DNA of 64,000 bases from Methylocaldum sp035627495 (GTDB lineage Bacteria > Pseudomonadota > Gammaproteobacteria > Methylococcales > Methylococcaceae), in contig NZ_DASPLO010000201.1 of the NCBI RefSeq assembly GCF_035627495.1, forward strand, positions 1 through 64,000. The letters are read 5' to 3'. Positions 25,119-33,830 of the stretch are shown piece by piece; position 1 is the first letter of the stretch, and the number at the start of each line of letters is the position of its first letter. The translations under genes were made by a program, and so were the position numbers. The notes beneath the pieces were generated by a model. It worked only from the letters and a program-made list of their open reading frames with translations, ran no database searches and was not told where the DNA came from.

Positions 25119-25868
25119 ATGAAGGTATTGGTGAGTGTAAAGCGCGTGGTGGATTACAACGTGCGGATCCAAGTGAAGCCGGACGGCTCGGGTGTGATGT
25201 TGGAAGGGGTGAAGATGAGCATAAACCCCTTTGACGAAATCGCCCTGGAAGAGGCAATCCGCTTTAAGGAGGCCGGCAAGGCGACACAGATCGTGGCCGT
25301 TTCGCTCGGGCCGCAAGCGGTGCAGGAGCAGCTCCGAAGCGCCTTGGCGCTCGGCGCGGATCGGGCGATCCACATACCGCTGGATACGGCTCCTCAACCC
25401 ATCAATGCTGCGCGCATTCTGGCCCAGCTTGCTCGGCGCGAAAATCCTGATTTGATCCTCATGGGCAAGCAGTCCATCGACGACGACTGCAACCAAACCC
25501 CGCAAATGCTGGCGGCTCTGCTCGGCTGGCCCCAAGCCACCTTTGCGTCCAGGATCGAATTGGCCGATAAAGCCGCCACTGTTGCCCGCGAGGTGGATGC
25601 CGGGCTCGAATTTCTGTCCGTCGATCTGCCGGCGGTGATTTCCGCCGATCTTCGCCTCAATATTCCCCGTTATCCCAAGTTGCCGGACATCATGAAGGCG
25701 CGCCGCTTGCCGATCGAAACCGTCACGCCGGAAGACCTGGGCGTGGAGTTCGTCCCGGAAGCCAAGCTGCTTAAAGTCGCGCCTCCGCCGAAACGTCAGG
25801 CCGGCCGGAAAGTGTCTTCGGTTGCCGAGTTGGTGGCGGCGCTCCGCGAGCGAGGGCTGTTGTCATGA
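25119..25868 (+). CDS. etfB: Electron transfer flavoprotein beta subunit
   Basis: A 249-residue protein beginning MKVLVSVKRVVDYNVRI with MSINPFDEIALEEAIR, LALGADRAIHIP, LILMGKQSIDDDCNQTPQMLA and DLRLNIPRYPKLPDIMKA, the AMP-binding and recognition-loop features of EtfB. With EtfA it forms the soluble dimer that collects electrons from acyl-CoA and other dehydrogenases. The ATGA overlap with etfA shows coupled translation. Confidence 0.94.
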   Translation: MKVLVSVKRVVDYNVRIQVKPDGSGVMLEGVKMSINPFDEIALEEAIRFKEAGKATQIVAVSLGPQAVQEQLRSALALGADRAIHIPLDTAPQPINAARILAQLARRENPDLILMGKQSIDDDCNQTPQMLAALLGWPQATFASRIELADKAATVAREVDAGLEFLSVDLPAVISADLRLNIPRYPKLPDIMKARRLPIETVTPEDLGVEFVPEAKLLKVAPPPKRQAGRKVSSVAELVAALRERGLLS

Positions 25869-26818
25869 GCAAGGTATTGGTTGTCGCCGAGCATGACGGC
25901 GAAGCGCTGAATCCTTCGACCGCGAGAGCGGTCGCTTGCGCGCTCGATCTCGGTCCGGAAGCTGTCGATGTGGCCGTATTCGCCGAGGCAGAGAATAAAC
26001 CCGCGCAGGCCGCGGCTCGCTTGAGCGGCGTGACGCGGGTATTGCTGGTCGAGCATCCTGCCAACCGGAATCCTGTGGCTGCGATTCTGGCGCCGCAAAT
26101 TTCCGCTCTGGCCAAGGATTACACTCATCTGCTGGCGCCCGCGACCACGTTTGGCAAGGATCTTTTGCCGCGCGTGGCGGCGCTGCTCGGCGTCCCTCAA
26201 GTCAGCGATGTTATGCGGGTGGTCGACCGGAACGTATTCGAGCGGCCCATCTATGCCGGCAATGCACTGGAAACGATCGAAACGCCGCCAGGTATCGTCG
26301 TCGCGACCGTCCGTACGGCTTCGTTCAAGCCGGTTCCGGAGACGGGTTCGGCACCTATCGAGAAAATTAGCATCGACTTTGACTGCCCGAGTCATACGCG
26401 CTTTCTCAGGCTTGAACGCTCATCCGGCGGCGAGCGGCCGGATCTTCAATCGGCCCGCGTGGTGGTGTCCGGCGGCCGGGGCTTGGGAAGCAAAGAGCAT
26501 TTCGGCTCGATCTATGCCCTGGCGGATCGATTGGGAGCGGCGGTCGGCGCTTCGCGAGCGGCGGTGGATGCCGGTTTTGTTCCCAATGACTTGCAGGTGG
26601 GGCAGACCGGCAAAATTATCGCCCCCGAGCTTTATCTAGCCTTCGGCATCGCCGGAGCGATACAGCACTTGGCGGGGATCAAGGACGCGGGGACCATAGT
26701 GGCCGTGAATAAAGATCCCGATGCGCCCGTTTTCGAGGTTGCGGATATCGGTTTGGTCGGCGACTTGTTCGAGGTGATACCGGAATTGCTCGATGCTCTG
26801 CCCAAGAGGACATCGTGA
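25865..26818 (+). CDS. etfA: Electron transfer flavoprotein alpha subunit
   Basis: A 317-residue protein with the C-terminal FAD domain of EtfA: VVSGGRGLGSKEHFG, VGASRAAVDAGFVPN, QVGQTGKIIAPELY, GIAGAIQHLAGIKD and IVAVNKDPDAPVFEVADIG. It carries the FAD of the ETF heterodimer. The gene overlaps etfB at its start and etfQO at its end (GTGA), giving a tight three-gene operon. Confidence 0.94.
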   Translation: MSKVLVVAEHDGEALNPSTARAVACALDLGPEAVDVAVFAEAENKPAQAAARLSGVTRVLLVEHPANRNPVAAILAPQISALAKDYTHLLAPATTFGKDLLPRVAALLGVPQVSDVMRVVDRNVFERPIYAGNALETIETPPGIVVATVRTASFKPVPETGSAPIEKISIDFDCPSHTRFLRLERSSGGERPDLQSARVVVSGGRGLGSKEHFGSIYALADRLGAAVGASRAAVDAGFVPNDLQVGQTGKIIAPELYLAFGIAGAIQHLAGIKDAGTIVAVNKDPDAPVFEVADIGLVGDLFEVIPELLDALPKRTS

Positions 26819-28452
26819 ATCGGGAAAGTTTGGAGTTTGACGTTGTCGTCGTCGGCGCCGGGCCGGCCGGGCTTTCCGCCGCCTGCCGAGTAATGCAGCT
26901 CGCGGGCGAAACCGGGAAGGCGCTTAGGGTTTGCATCGTCGAGAAAGGTGCGGAGGTCGGAGCCCATATCATTTCCGGCGCCGTATTCGAGCCGACCGCC
27001 CTGAACGAGCTGTTTCCTGACTGGCGGGAGAGGGGAGCGCCCGTCACAGTAGCCGTCGAGCACGATGAATTACATTACCTTATCGGCGAACGGCGCTCGT
27101 TTAAAGTTCCGGATTTCCTGATTCCAAAGCCGATGCGCAACGAAGGCAACTACGTGATCAGCCTGGGCCGTTTGTGCCGATGGCTGGCGCAGCAGGCCGA
27201 AGCCCTCGGAGCAGAGATATTCACGGGATTTGCCGCTGCCGATGTGCTTTATGACGATGCAGGAGCGGTAGCCGGTGTGGTTACGGGCGACATGGGCGTC
27301 GCCAAGGACGGTTCGAAGAAGTCCAACTACCAGCCCGGCGTGGAATTGCGTGCCCCTTACACGATTTTCGCCGAAGGCTGCCGCGGACATTTGGGCAGGC
27401 GGCTGATGGATCGGTTCGAATTACGGCGGGAAGCCGATCCGCAGCACTACGGCATCGGCATCAAAGAAATCTGGCGCATCGATCCGTCCCGGCACTGGCC
27501 CGGACGAGTGGTTCATACCCTCGGTTGGCCTTTGGACAATCAAACGGAAGGTGGCGGGTTCGTTTACCATGACGAAGATGGATTGGTTTCACTCGGCTTG
27601 ATCGTGGCATTGAACTACCGGAATCCCTTCTTAAATCCTTTCGACGAAATGCAGCGTTGGAAACAGCATCCGGTCGTACGGCAGTTTCTGGAAGGCGCGA
27701 CCCGAATCGGTTACGGCGCTCGCGCAGTGAACAAAGGCGGATGGCAGTCGGTGCCCAAGCTGTCTTTTCCCGGCGGCGTGATGGCGGGTTGCGAGGCCGG
27801 TTTTCTTAATCCGGTAAAGATTAAAGGCAATCATACCGCCATGAAAACGGGTATGCTGGCCGCGGAAGCGGTATTCGAGGCGCTCGCAGCAGGCGGAATA
27901 CCGGGTTTGGATGAAAGTTATCGCAAATCATGGGTTAGCAAGGAATTGTTCCATGGCCGAAACTTCGGTCCCGCGCTGGCGAAATTCGGGACGTTTGTGG
28001 GAAGTGCGTTCATTTGGATGGATCAGAATATCTTCGGCGGAAGGCTTCCCCTTACGCTGCACAATCGTGTTCCGGATGACGCCTCATTGGATCGGGCTTC
28101 GGATAGCCATTCGATCGATTATCCGAAGCCCGACGGAGTGCTGAGCTTCGACAAACTGTCCTCGGTTTATCTCTCCAATACCAATCATGAGGAAGACCAG
28201 CCGTGCCATCTGGTTCTGACCGATCCGGCCGTTCCGATTTCACGGAATTGGCCGCTGTACGACGAGCCGGCGCAACGTTACTGCCCGGCGGCGGTTTACG
28301 AAATAGTGGAAGCCCCAGGGCAGCAAGCCAGATTTCAGATCAACGCGCAAAATTGCGTTCACTGCAAAGTGTGCGACATCAAAGATCCCGCTCGGAATAT
28401 TACTTGGGTACCGCCCGAGGGCGGGGGCGGGCCCAATTATGTGAATATGTGA
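26815..28452 (+). CDS. Electron transfer flavoprotein-ubiquinone oxidoreductase
   Basis: A 545-residue protein with N-terminal FAD motif VVVVGAGPAGLSAA, a monotopic membrane-binding and quinone region, and a C-terminal 4Fe-4S site built from C in RYCPAAVYE and the cluster CVHCKVC followed by DPARNITWVPPEG and GGPNYVNM. This is ETF-QO, which passes electrons from EtfAB to ubiquinone. Starts with GTG overlapping the etfA stop. The complete etfB-etfA-etfQO set in one operon shows a self-contained route from flavin dehydrogenases to the quinone pool. Confidence 0.94.
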   Translation: MNRESLEFDVVVVGAGPAGLSAACRVMQLAGETGKALRVCIVEKGAEVGAHIISGAVFEPTALNELFPDWRERGAPVTVAVEHDELHYLIGERRSFKVPDFLIPKPMRNEGNYVISLGRLCRWLAQQAEALGAEIFTGFAAADVLYDDAGAVAGVVTGDMGVAKDGSKKSNYQPGVELRAPYTIFAEGCRGHLGRRLMDRFELRREADPQHYGIGIKEIWRIDPSRHWPGRVVHTLGWPLDNQTEGGGFVYHDEDGLVSLGLIVALNYRNPFLNPFDEMQRWKQHPVVRQFLEGATRIGYGARAVNKGGWQSVPKLSFPGGVMAGCEAGFLNPVKIKGNHTAMKTGMLAAEAVFEALAAGGIPGLDESYRKSWVSKELFHGRNFGPALAKFGTFVGSAFIWMDQNIFGGRLPLTLHNRVPDDASLDRASDSHSIDYPKPDGVLSFDKLSSVYLSNTNHEEDQPCHLVLTDPAVPISRNWPLYDEPAQRYCPAAVYEIVEAPGQQARFQINAQNCVHCKVCDIKDPARNITWVPPEGGGGPNYVNM

Positions 28453-28766
28453 GGCGTTCTCGCATTTTGCAAGAAGTTAATAAAGTTCCGCTACTGTGGC
28501 TTGCCTGTCTGCCTGCCTGCCGCCAATAAGAGGTCTGGTCATTACAATGGATTGCTTTCGCAGTAGGCTAAGAAGTTATTTCTGCTCTCACAACTCTCAC
28601 CAAATTCGCGCACTGATATGGGCTAGAATTAAGCATTGAGTAGCTTTGATAACAGTTTCGCGAAGTGTCGACTGCCGGGAGACTAAAAAATCAGTTAACA
28701 CAATTTATTAGGAATGTTGGCGGATACGGAGCGTTGGAATGGTAAACAATTACTTAGGGGCCGACT
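28453..28766. other. Non-coding interval before the HPr-rel-A-type cassette
   Basis: About 310 bp without a gene. It contains a short tandem CTGC/CTGT repeat (28502-28521) and otherwise AT-rich DNA that probably holds the cassette promoter. I could not choose a convincing -35/-10 pair. GGGGCC lies near the downstream start codon. Confidence 0.5.
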
Positions 28767-29672
28767 ATGAGTAACGACAAGCTTGAAAATGACCAAGTGG
28801 ATTCCGAATCTTCGGATCAGGAGCATAACGTCGATCAGGCGCGGCGTAACTTGACGAGAGCCGGATTTGCGGTGCCGGTACTGATGAGCTTTTCGGGCTA
28901 TTCACCATTGGCCAATGCGTGCATGTCGCCATCCAGAATATTCTCGGGGAATGCCAGTCCGCAGGCCGGGGATACTGCTCCCTGCGCGGGCCGTTCGCCC
29001 GGTTACTGGAAAGTTTGTCAGTGGTTCAAGGAATGGAACAGTCCTTACGGCACGGAAAATCCAGCCGTGTACTCTGCAACTACCCAGACCACGGAGCAAA
29101 AGAAAGGAACGGGGACATCAACTACAACAACCACTACCACAACTTGGGCAGAGCAGACTACGGGTGGGCCGGCTAACTATAGCGAGTTTGAAGCTGAAAA
29201 AAGGGCAATGCTGCATTACGGTCCTGAGTTTAGCTATTTGTGTTCCGGAGGGGCTCAAATTCCTCCTCTTTCCAAGCTATACCAGTTGCCGGCAACGTTA
29301 AACCTGACCAATGCTCAGCTCATAAAGCCGCGTACTTACGGGCTCTCAATGTGGGAGCTTCTTGCTTTCCCGGCCGATATTGTAGCCAACAACACCGGAA
29401 TGAGCATGGAGACCGTCCAGCTTGCGCGGCATCTTGTTGCGGCCCATCTCAACATACATCATCCCACTTACGGACTTGGTTATCCTCTAACGGATGCGAT
29501 CTTGTCTGACATGTGGCAGGCCGCGTCAAATGGCGGAGAATATTTTCCCAACGGGAGTAATGGGACCCCCGGTAACGGATGGGCCGCCAGAGATATTGTC
29601 TGCTACATTCGGAGTACGTTCGATCCTGGTGCTCCAGGTTTTAACGAGAATATCGGCTTCAGCTGTACATGA
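28767..29672 (+). CDS. Putative exported substrate protein of the HPr-rel-A cassette
   Basis: A 301-residue protein with an acidic, Ser-rich N-terminus, then ARRNLTRAGFAVPVLMSF (R26, R27), which resembles a weak twin-arginine signal ending near PLANA. The mature part has CAGRSPGYWKVCQWFKEW, a PGYWK motif common in exported bacterial proteins, a Thr-rich tract (GTGTSTTTTTTTTW, about 114-127), and a C-terminal block LARHLVAAHLNIHH with ILSDMWQAASNGGEYFP. I recall proteins with this RR leader, SPGYWK and RHLVAALLN pattern beside HPr-rel-A genes, so it is the likely client of the three genes that follow. Exact function unknown; modification of its Ser/Thr residues is a hypothesis. Confidence 0.7.
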   Translation: MSNDKLENDQVDSESSDQEHNVDQARRNLTRAGFAVPVLMSFSGYSPLANACMSPSRIFSGNASPQAGDTAPCAGRSPGYWKVCQWFKEWNSPYGTENPAVYSATTQTTEQKKGTGTSTTTTTTTTWAEQTTGGPANYSEFEAEKRAMLHYGPEFSYLCSGGAQIPPLSKLYQLPATLNLTNAQLIKPRTYGLSMWELLAFPADIVANNTGMSMETVQLARHLVAAHLNIHHPTYGLGYPLTDAILSDMWQAASNGGEYFPNGSNGTPGNGWAARDIVCYIRSTFDPGAPGFNENIGFSCT

Positions 29673-29704
29673 AGCGCGTCTGAATTGATTGCTCGTTTTT
29701 TGCC

Positions 29705-29992
29705 GTGCGGTTTGTTCAAGTCTGTAAGCAGGATCTGCACTTTTCGCCTGCATGGAACGGGGGATCGGCCGTGTTCGATGCCGCCACCGGCGCTACCCAT
29801 GTGCTCTCCGACTTTGGCCGTGCAATTCTCGAGGCTCTGGCTGAATTTCCGACGGGGACACTTCTCACGGACTTTGTGCAGCGATTCGCCGAAGGAGAGG
29901 CCCATTCGGCGGATGACCTGCTCATAGAGACAGTCGAACAGGCAGTGCTAGAATTTCAGCGTCTCGGTCTCATAAAAATTCATGTCGTTTGA
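29705..29992 (+). CDS. PqqD-like peptide chaperone of the HPr-rel-A system
   Basis: A 95-residue protein with the PqqD-type winged-helix pattern: DLHFSPAWNGGSAVFDAATGATHVLSDFG (shown in part) then AILEALAEFPTG and a C-terminal VLEFQRLGLIKI. PqqD-like proteins bind leader peptides and present them to modifying enzymes. Start is GTG at 29705. The stop overlaps the kinase start (TTGA). Position between a putative substrate and a kinase suggests it recruits the substrate (inference). Confidence 0.78.
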   Translation: MRFVQVCKQDLHFSPAWNGGSAVFDAATGATHVLSDFGRAILEALAEFPTGTLLTDFVQRFAEGEAHSADDLLIETVEQAVLEFQRLGLIKIHVV

Positions 29993-30906
29993 TCGCTTCC
30001 GACCTTCCAGAAACATCGTTTGCCACGTCCCTCGCTAACGGCGAACTGACATTCACTGTTGCTCCCGTGGTTGTTCGGGTAACGTGTTCGATTCCGTCCG
30101 TTGCAGCTGGTTTACGGCTTTTCTACGGAGATTACCCTGTTTCTCGTCACGGTGAGTTTGCGGATTTCCACGTCTCGATCACACGTCCCCGATCCGCGCG
30201 CCGTTGGGTTCGGCCGCAGGTCAACTTCGAGTTCGACGGTACATGTCCATTCAAGCCGCTGCCTTATCAGCAGGCCTATCCGATGTTCGAGTGGGGCCTC
30301 AATTGGTGTATCGCGAATCATTGTCATCAGTTTCTAATGATTCATGCCGCGGTTGTGGAGAGGGATGGGTGCACGGCTATTCTCGCCGCTCCACCGGGCT
30401 CCGGAAAAAGCACCTTATGTGCAGCTTTGGTTAGTAGGGGTTGGAGGCTGCTGTCCGACGAATTGGCGCTGATTGATCCCCTTGATCGTTTATTGACGCC
30501 GGTACCGCGACCGATCAGTCTGAAAAATGAATCGATCGACATCATTCGCCGTTACGATCCCTCGGCGGTGATCGGACCGGTAGTTCGGGACACGCACAAG
30601 GGTACGGTTTCGCACATGAAAGCACCTGCCGATAGCGTGCGGCGGTCTCAAGAAACAGCACGTCCTGCTTGGATTGTTTTTCCGCGCTTCCAGCCTGGCG
30701 CGAAGGTTGAGTTGAGCCCCTACTCGAAAGCCAGAACTTTAGTACGCCTTGCCGAAAATGCGTTCAATTACACCTTGTTGGGAGAGCGCGGGTTCGAGGC
30801 TTTGGTCGGCATCGTAGACAAAGCGGAATGCTATGAATTTACTTACAGCAAGCTGGATGACGCGATCTCGGTGTTCGCCGATCTGAAGGCCCTTCCGGCA
30901 TGTTAG
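29989..30906 (+). CDS. HprK-related kinase A
   Basis: A 305-residue protein with Walker A APPGSGKS (134-141) and LLSDELALIDP, corresponding to the HPr kinase/phosphorylase fold, but without the long N-terminal HprK domain or the signature of true HPr kinases. It matches the HprK-related kinase A family (HPr-rel-A systems). HprK paralogues in lasso-peptide clusters phosphorylate a serine on the peptide, so protein or peptide phosphorylation is plausible here. Start is TTG at 29989, overlapping the preceding TGA; the end overlaps the next gene by 7 bp. Confidence 0.82.
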   Translation: MIASDLPETSFATSLANGELTFTVAPVVVRVTCSIPSVAAGLRLFYGDYPVSRHGEFADFHVSITRPRSARRWVRPQVNFEFDGTCPFKPLPYQQAYPMFEWGLNWCIANHCHQFLMIHAAVVERDGCTAILAAPPGSGKSTLCAALVSRGWRLLSDELALIDPLDRLLTPVPRPISLKNESIDIIRRYDPSAVIGPVVRDTHKGTVSHMKAPADSVRRSQETARPAWIVFPRFQPGAKVELSPYSKARTLVRLAENAFNYTLLGERGFEALVGIVDKAECYEFTYSKLDDAISVFADLKALPAC

Positions 30907-32012
30907 TCGACGTAAAAAAATCCGCCGTCGATGCGCTGACGCATAGGGAAGCTTTGACGGCCTGTTCCCTCGCCGAATGGGATGTCATTATCCGGCAGTG
31001 CAGAGCGGCCAAGGTGCTTGCCAAGCTTGCCGTTCAGCTTGAAGACTGTGGCTTGCTCGACTGTATCCCGGAAGCTCCACGCAGACATTTGACGGCAGCG
31101 CGACTAGTTGCCAACCGGCAAGACCAAGCCGTGGGTGCCGAAGTCGAGCAAATCCGCAAGGCTTTACTGAAAACTCGAGTTCCAATCGTCCTGCTCAAGG
31201 GGGCGGCCTACGCGATGGCCGATCTACCGGCGGCACGGGGTCGTGTGTTCGGCGACATCGACATTCTGGTGCCGAAAGAGAGACTGCCCGATGTCGAGGC
31301 GGCACTCATGCTCCACGGATGGGTGACCACGCATCATAATGCTTACGATCAGCGCTACTATCGCCAGTGGATGCACGAAATCCCTCCGATGCGGCATATG
31401 CGGCGCGGCACCGTTATTGATGTGCATCATGCCATCACGCCCGCCACTTCCCGGATTCGGGCCGATTCGGAAAAAATGCTGGCGACGGCGGTGCCATTGC
31501 CGGGATACGACAACCTCTTGGTTCTCGCTCCTGAAGATATGGTGCTGCACAGCGCTACGCACCTTTTTTTGGAGGGCGAATTGGACTCGGGATTAAGGGA
31601 TCTCGCGGATATCGACAGCTTGCTCATCCACTTTTCGGCAGCCGACGACGACTTTTGGAATCGGCTGGTGCGGCGAGCCACAGAGGTCGGTCTTGCCAGG
31701 CCTTTGTTTTACGCGCTTCGCTATGCGGAGAAGATACTGGGTACGCGAATTCCGCCATGGGTCCAAGACAAGGTTGTCATGGAATCACCGTCGCGGCCGC
31801 TGCTTGGCCTGACGGATGCTTTGTTTTTACGGGCGCTTCAGCCGAAACATGCTACGGCTGCCGACCATTTTACCGGCCTCGCCCGATGGATGCTCTATGT
31901 GCGAGGCCACTGGCTACGCATGCCTTTGCCTCTGCTCATTTATCATCTTGCTCGTAAAGCATTTGCGGTCGAACAGTCCGAACAAAATCAGAACTCGAAG
32001 CGAGCCCATTAG
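30900..32012 (+). CDS. Nucleotidyltransferase-fold protein (NTP_transf_5 type)
   Basis: A 370-residue protein with IVLLKGAAYAM (about 96-106), the metal-binding GDIDILV (118-124) and a third block VIDVHHAIT, the signature of the PF14907 uncharacterised nucleotidyltransferases. This family recurs with HprK-like kinases in RiPP and HPr-rel-A clusters. It starts inside the kinase gene (7-bp overlap) and ends the cassette. The nucleotide transferred and the target are unknown; a second modification of the product of 28767-29672 is possible. Confidence 0.82.
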   Translation: MLVDVKKSAVDALTHREALTACSLAEWDVIIRQCRAAKVLAKLAVQLEDCGLLDCIPEAPRRHLTAARLVANRQDQAVGAEVEQIRKALLKTRVPIVLLKGAAYAMADLPAARGRVFGDIDILVPKERLPDVEAALMLHGWVTTHHNAYDQRYYRQWMHEIPPMRHMRRGTVIDVHHAITPATSRIRADSEKMLATAVPLPGYDNLLVLAPEDMVLHSATHLFLEGELDSGLRDLADIDSLLIHFSAADDDFWNRLVRRATEVGLARPLFYALRYAEKILGTRIPPWVQDKVVMESPSRPLLGLTDALFLRALQPKHATAADHFTGLARWMLYVRGHWLRMPLPLLIYHLARKAFAVEQSEQNQNSKRAH

Positions 32013-32045
32013 CCTTATGTAGGACGATCTCGGGGGCAGGATATT

Positions 32046-32933
32046 CTAAAGGCGCGAGACGTAATCCACGGCCAATCCGGCAAATACCTCCGCGCCGAAC
32101 CAGTGATTGTTCAAAAATGCTTTAAAGCAATTGACGGGATTACGTTCCCGGATCAGAAACTGCTGATAAGCGGCCAGCCCCACGGCGATCAGCAGTCCCA
32201 GAAAATAGGGCATCCCCAGTCCGGCTTGTCTTCCCACTGAGTAAAGAATCAACAGCACGAAGACCTGAAGCATCGCAATCAGCACCCGATCCATATCGCC
32301 GAACAGAATGGCAGTGGATTTGACGCCGATTTTAAGATCGTCCTCGCGATCCACAATGGCGTACATCGTGTCGTAAACCAGCGCCCACAGAATGGTAGCG
32401 AAATAAAGCTCCCAGGCCACCCAAGGAACGCCGCCTGTTTGGGCCGCGAAGGTCATCGGTATCGCCCAGCCGAAGGCGAGTCCCAAATAGGCTTGCGGCA
32501 GATAGGTGTAGCGTTTCATGAACGGGTAGGACGCTGCGAGAAACGCGCCGGGAACCGATAGTGCAATCGTGAGCGGATTGGTGAGGAGCACCAGGGCGAA
32601 TCCGATAAGGCATAGCGTGACGAACAACCACAACGCTTCCCTCGGCGTAACCAGTCCGGCGGCGATAGGACGCAATTTGGTGCGCTCCACATGGGGATCG
32701 AAGTCACGATCGGCGTAATCATTGATCACGCAGCCCGCCGCCCGCATCAGCACGACGCCTGTTACGATGACGAAGCTCACCAAGACATCGGGCTTGCCAT
32801 TTCCGGCGATCAATAGCGCCCATAGCGCCGGCCAGAGGAGTAGGAGAATGCCGATGGGCTTGTCGAAGCGCATCAGCCGCCAGTAAAGCTCGAGGCGTTT
32901 GCTAGAAATCCGGAAAGTCGCTTGGTTGATCAT
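32046..32933 (-). CDS. ubiA: 4-hydroxybenzoate octaprenyltransferase
   Basis: A 295-residue polytopic prenyltransferase with both aspartate-rich motifs, NDYADRDFD (71-79) and DREDDLKIG, and many hydrophobic helices. UbiA joins a polyprenyl chain to 4-hydroxybenzoate in ubiquinone synthesis. It overlaps ubiC by 4 bp, so the two first committed steps of the pathway are co-translated, matching the usual gammaproteobacterial ubiCA pair. It converges on the nucleotidyltransferase gene. Confidence 0.95.
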   Translation of the reverse strand: MINQATFRISSKRLELYWRLMRFDKPIGILLLLWPALWALLIAGNGKPDVLVSFVIVTGVVLMRAAGCVINDYADRDFDPHVERTKLRPIAAGLVTPREALWLFVTLCLIGFALVLLTNPLTIALSVPGAFLAASYPFMKRYTYLPQAYLGLAFGWAIPMTFAAQTGGVPWVAWELYFATILWALVYDTMYAIVDREDDLKIGVKSTAILFGDMDRVLIAMLQVFVLLILYSVGRQAGLGMPYFLGLLIAVGLAAYQQFLIRERNPVNCFKAFLNNHWFGAEVFAGLAVDYVSRL

Positions 32934-33511
32934 AGATTTGCTTTTTGCTTCAGCACGGTAGGCAGAAAGAACTCGGCTACCAACAAGTTTCCGTGAGCGA
33001 TGGCATACAGGGAACGCCGGCCCCAGATTCGGTTGGATGATTGGGCGATGTCAACGGCATTAGAAAGGTCCAGCCGCCATTTTTCGTTTTCGATGGTAGC
33101 CAGTTGCAGCCTCAATCGCTTTAGCTTGGGGTCGGAGAAAAGAATTTCTCCCAGCGGACGGTTGCCTAAATAGGCCAAGTGGCGCTGAGTGCCACGCAAA
33201 ACGTCTGCAGGTATGATGCTGCGCGCCAGAACCAATGGCTGGTCGTCGCATTGGAGCAGCACCTCGCGTACCAATGCGAGCCGTGAGGGTGGCAATCTCA
33301 GTGCCCGCGATTCTTCGGCAAATGGCCGCAGCCAGCGTTGCCGCAATAACCGTACTCGAAAACCGGCGCCGCAAAGCGCGCGAAGACGGCTGGTCAGCGA
33401 GCCGGTCTCGAAAAGCCATGAATGAAGACCCTCGGGAATGTGGCTCCGTTGACTGCTTCCGAGTTGGAACCATGCCGGCGCTCGGCTGAAAAGTTGACTG
33501 CGTGTCGTCAA
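32930..33511 (-). CDS. ubiC: Chorismate pyruvate-lyase
   Basis: The family core is clear: PAWFQLGSSQRSHIPEGLHSWL at the start (shown as motif), GFRVRLLRQRWLRP, ALVREVLLQCDDQPLVLARSI, YLGNRPLGEILF and the terminal GRRSLYAIAHGNLLVAEFFLP. UbiC makes 4-hydroxybenzoate from chorismate. The open frame runs up to an ATG at 33640, but that part resembles intergenic repeat and a TTAAAAT -10-like box lies inside it. I prefer the TTG at 33511, giving 193 residues, near the family length (165-190). The start is uncertain. Confidence 0.85.
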   Translation of the reverse strand: MTTRSQLFSRAPAWFQLGSSQRSHIPEGLHSWLFETGSLTSRLRALCGAGFRVRLLRQRWLRPFAEESRALRLPPSRLALVREVLLQCDDQPLVLARSIIPADVLRGTQRHLAYLGNRPLGEILFSDPKLKRLRLQLATIENEKWRLDLSNAVDIAQSSNRIWGRRSLYAIAHGNLLVAEFFLPTVLKQKANL

Positions 33512-33589
33512 GTTGTTGGTCTCGAGAAAAACCGGGAATTTTAACAGAGGGCATGCGTTTTCCTGATCGGTAGCCAAAACGCCGGACAA

Positions 33590-33830
33590 ATCGGCCGGGA
33601 GCCGATTTGTACGCGCAAGCGCCCGAAGGGTGCGGCACACGGGTGTGCCGCATGAATCGCTGACACTCTTCGACCGGGCTCAGGACAGGCTTATTCAGGC
33701 CTACAGAGTGCATCCATAATGGTAGGCCGGGATAAGGCGCCAGCCGTTCCCGGCGGACAGCGGGAATGCCACATTTCGAGGGGCAGGGCGGCTTCCCGAT
33801 CCACACCGCTTTACCGAGCTCAAAAACGCT
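33590..33830. repeat. Intergenic repeat-rich stretch between recG and ubiC
   Basis: It contains a hairpin TGCGGCACA/TGTGCCGCA near 33631-33653, a stretch resembling widespread TCGACxGGCTCAGGACAGGC repeats (33671-33690) and a REP-like GGCCGGGATAAGGCG piece (33726-33740). No gene is supported here. Confidence 0.45.

Noticed and set aside
28502..28521. CTGC tandem repeat as a phase-variation tract
   Set aside because: Too short and imperfect, and not placed in a coding start or between promoter boxes.
33060..33806. 248-codon minus-strand frame overlapping ubiC
   Set aside because: Out-of-frame with the recognised UbiC motifs and extends through intergenic repeats.
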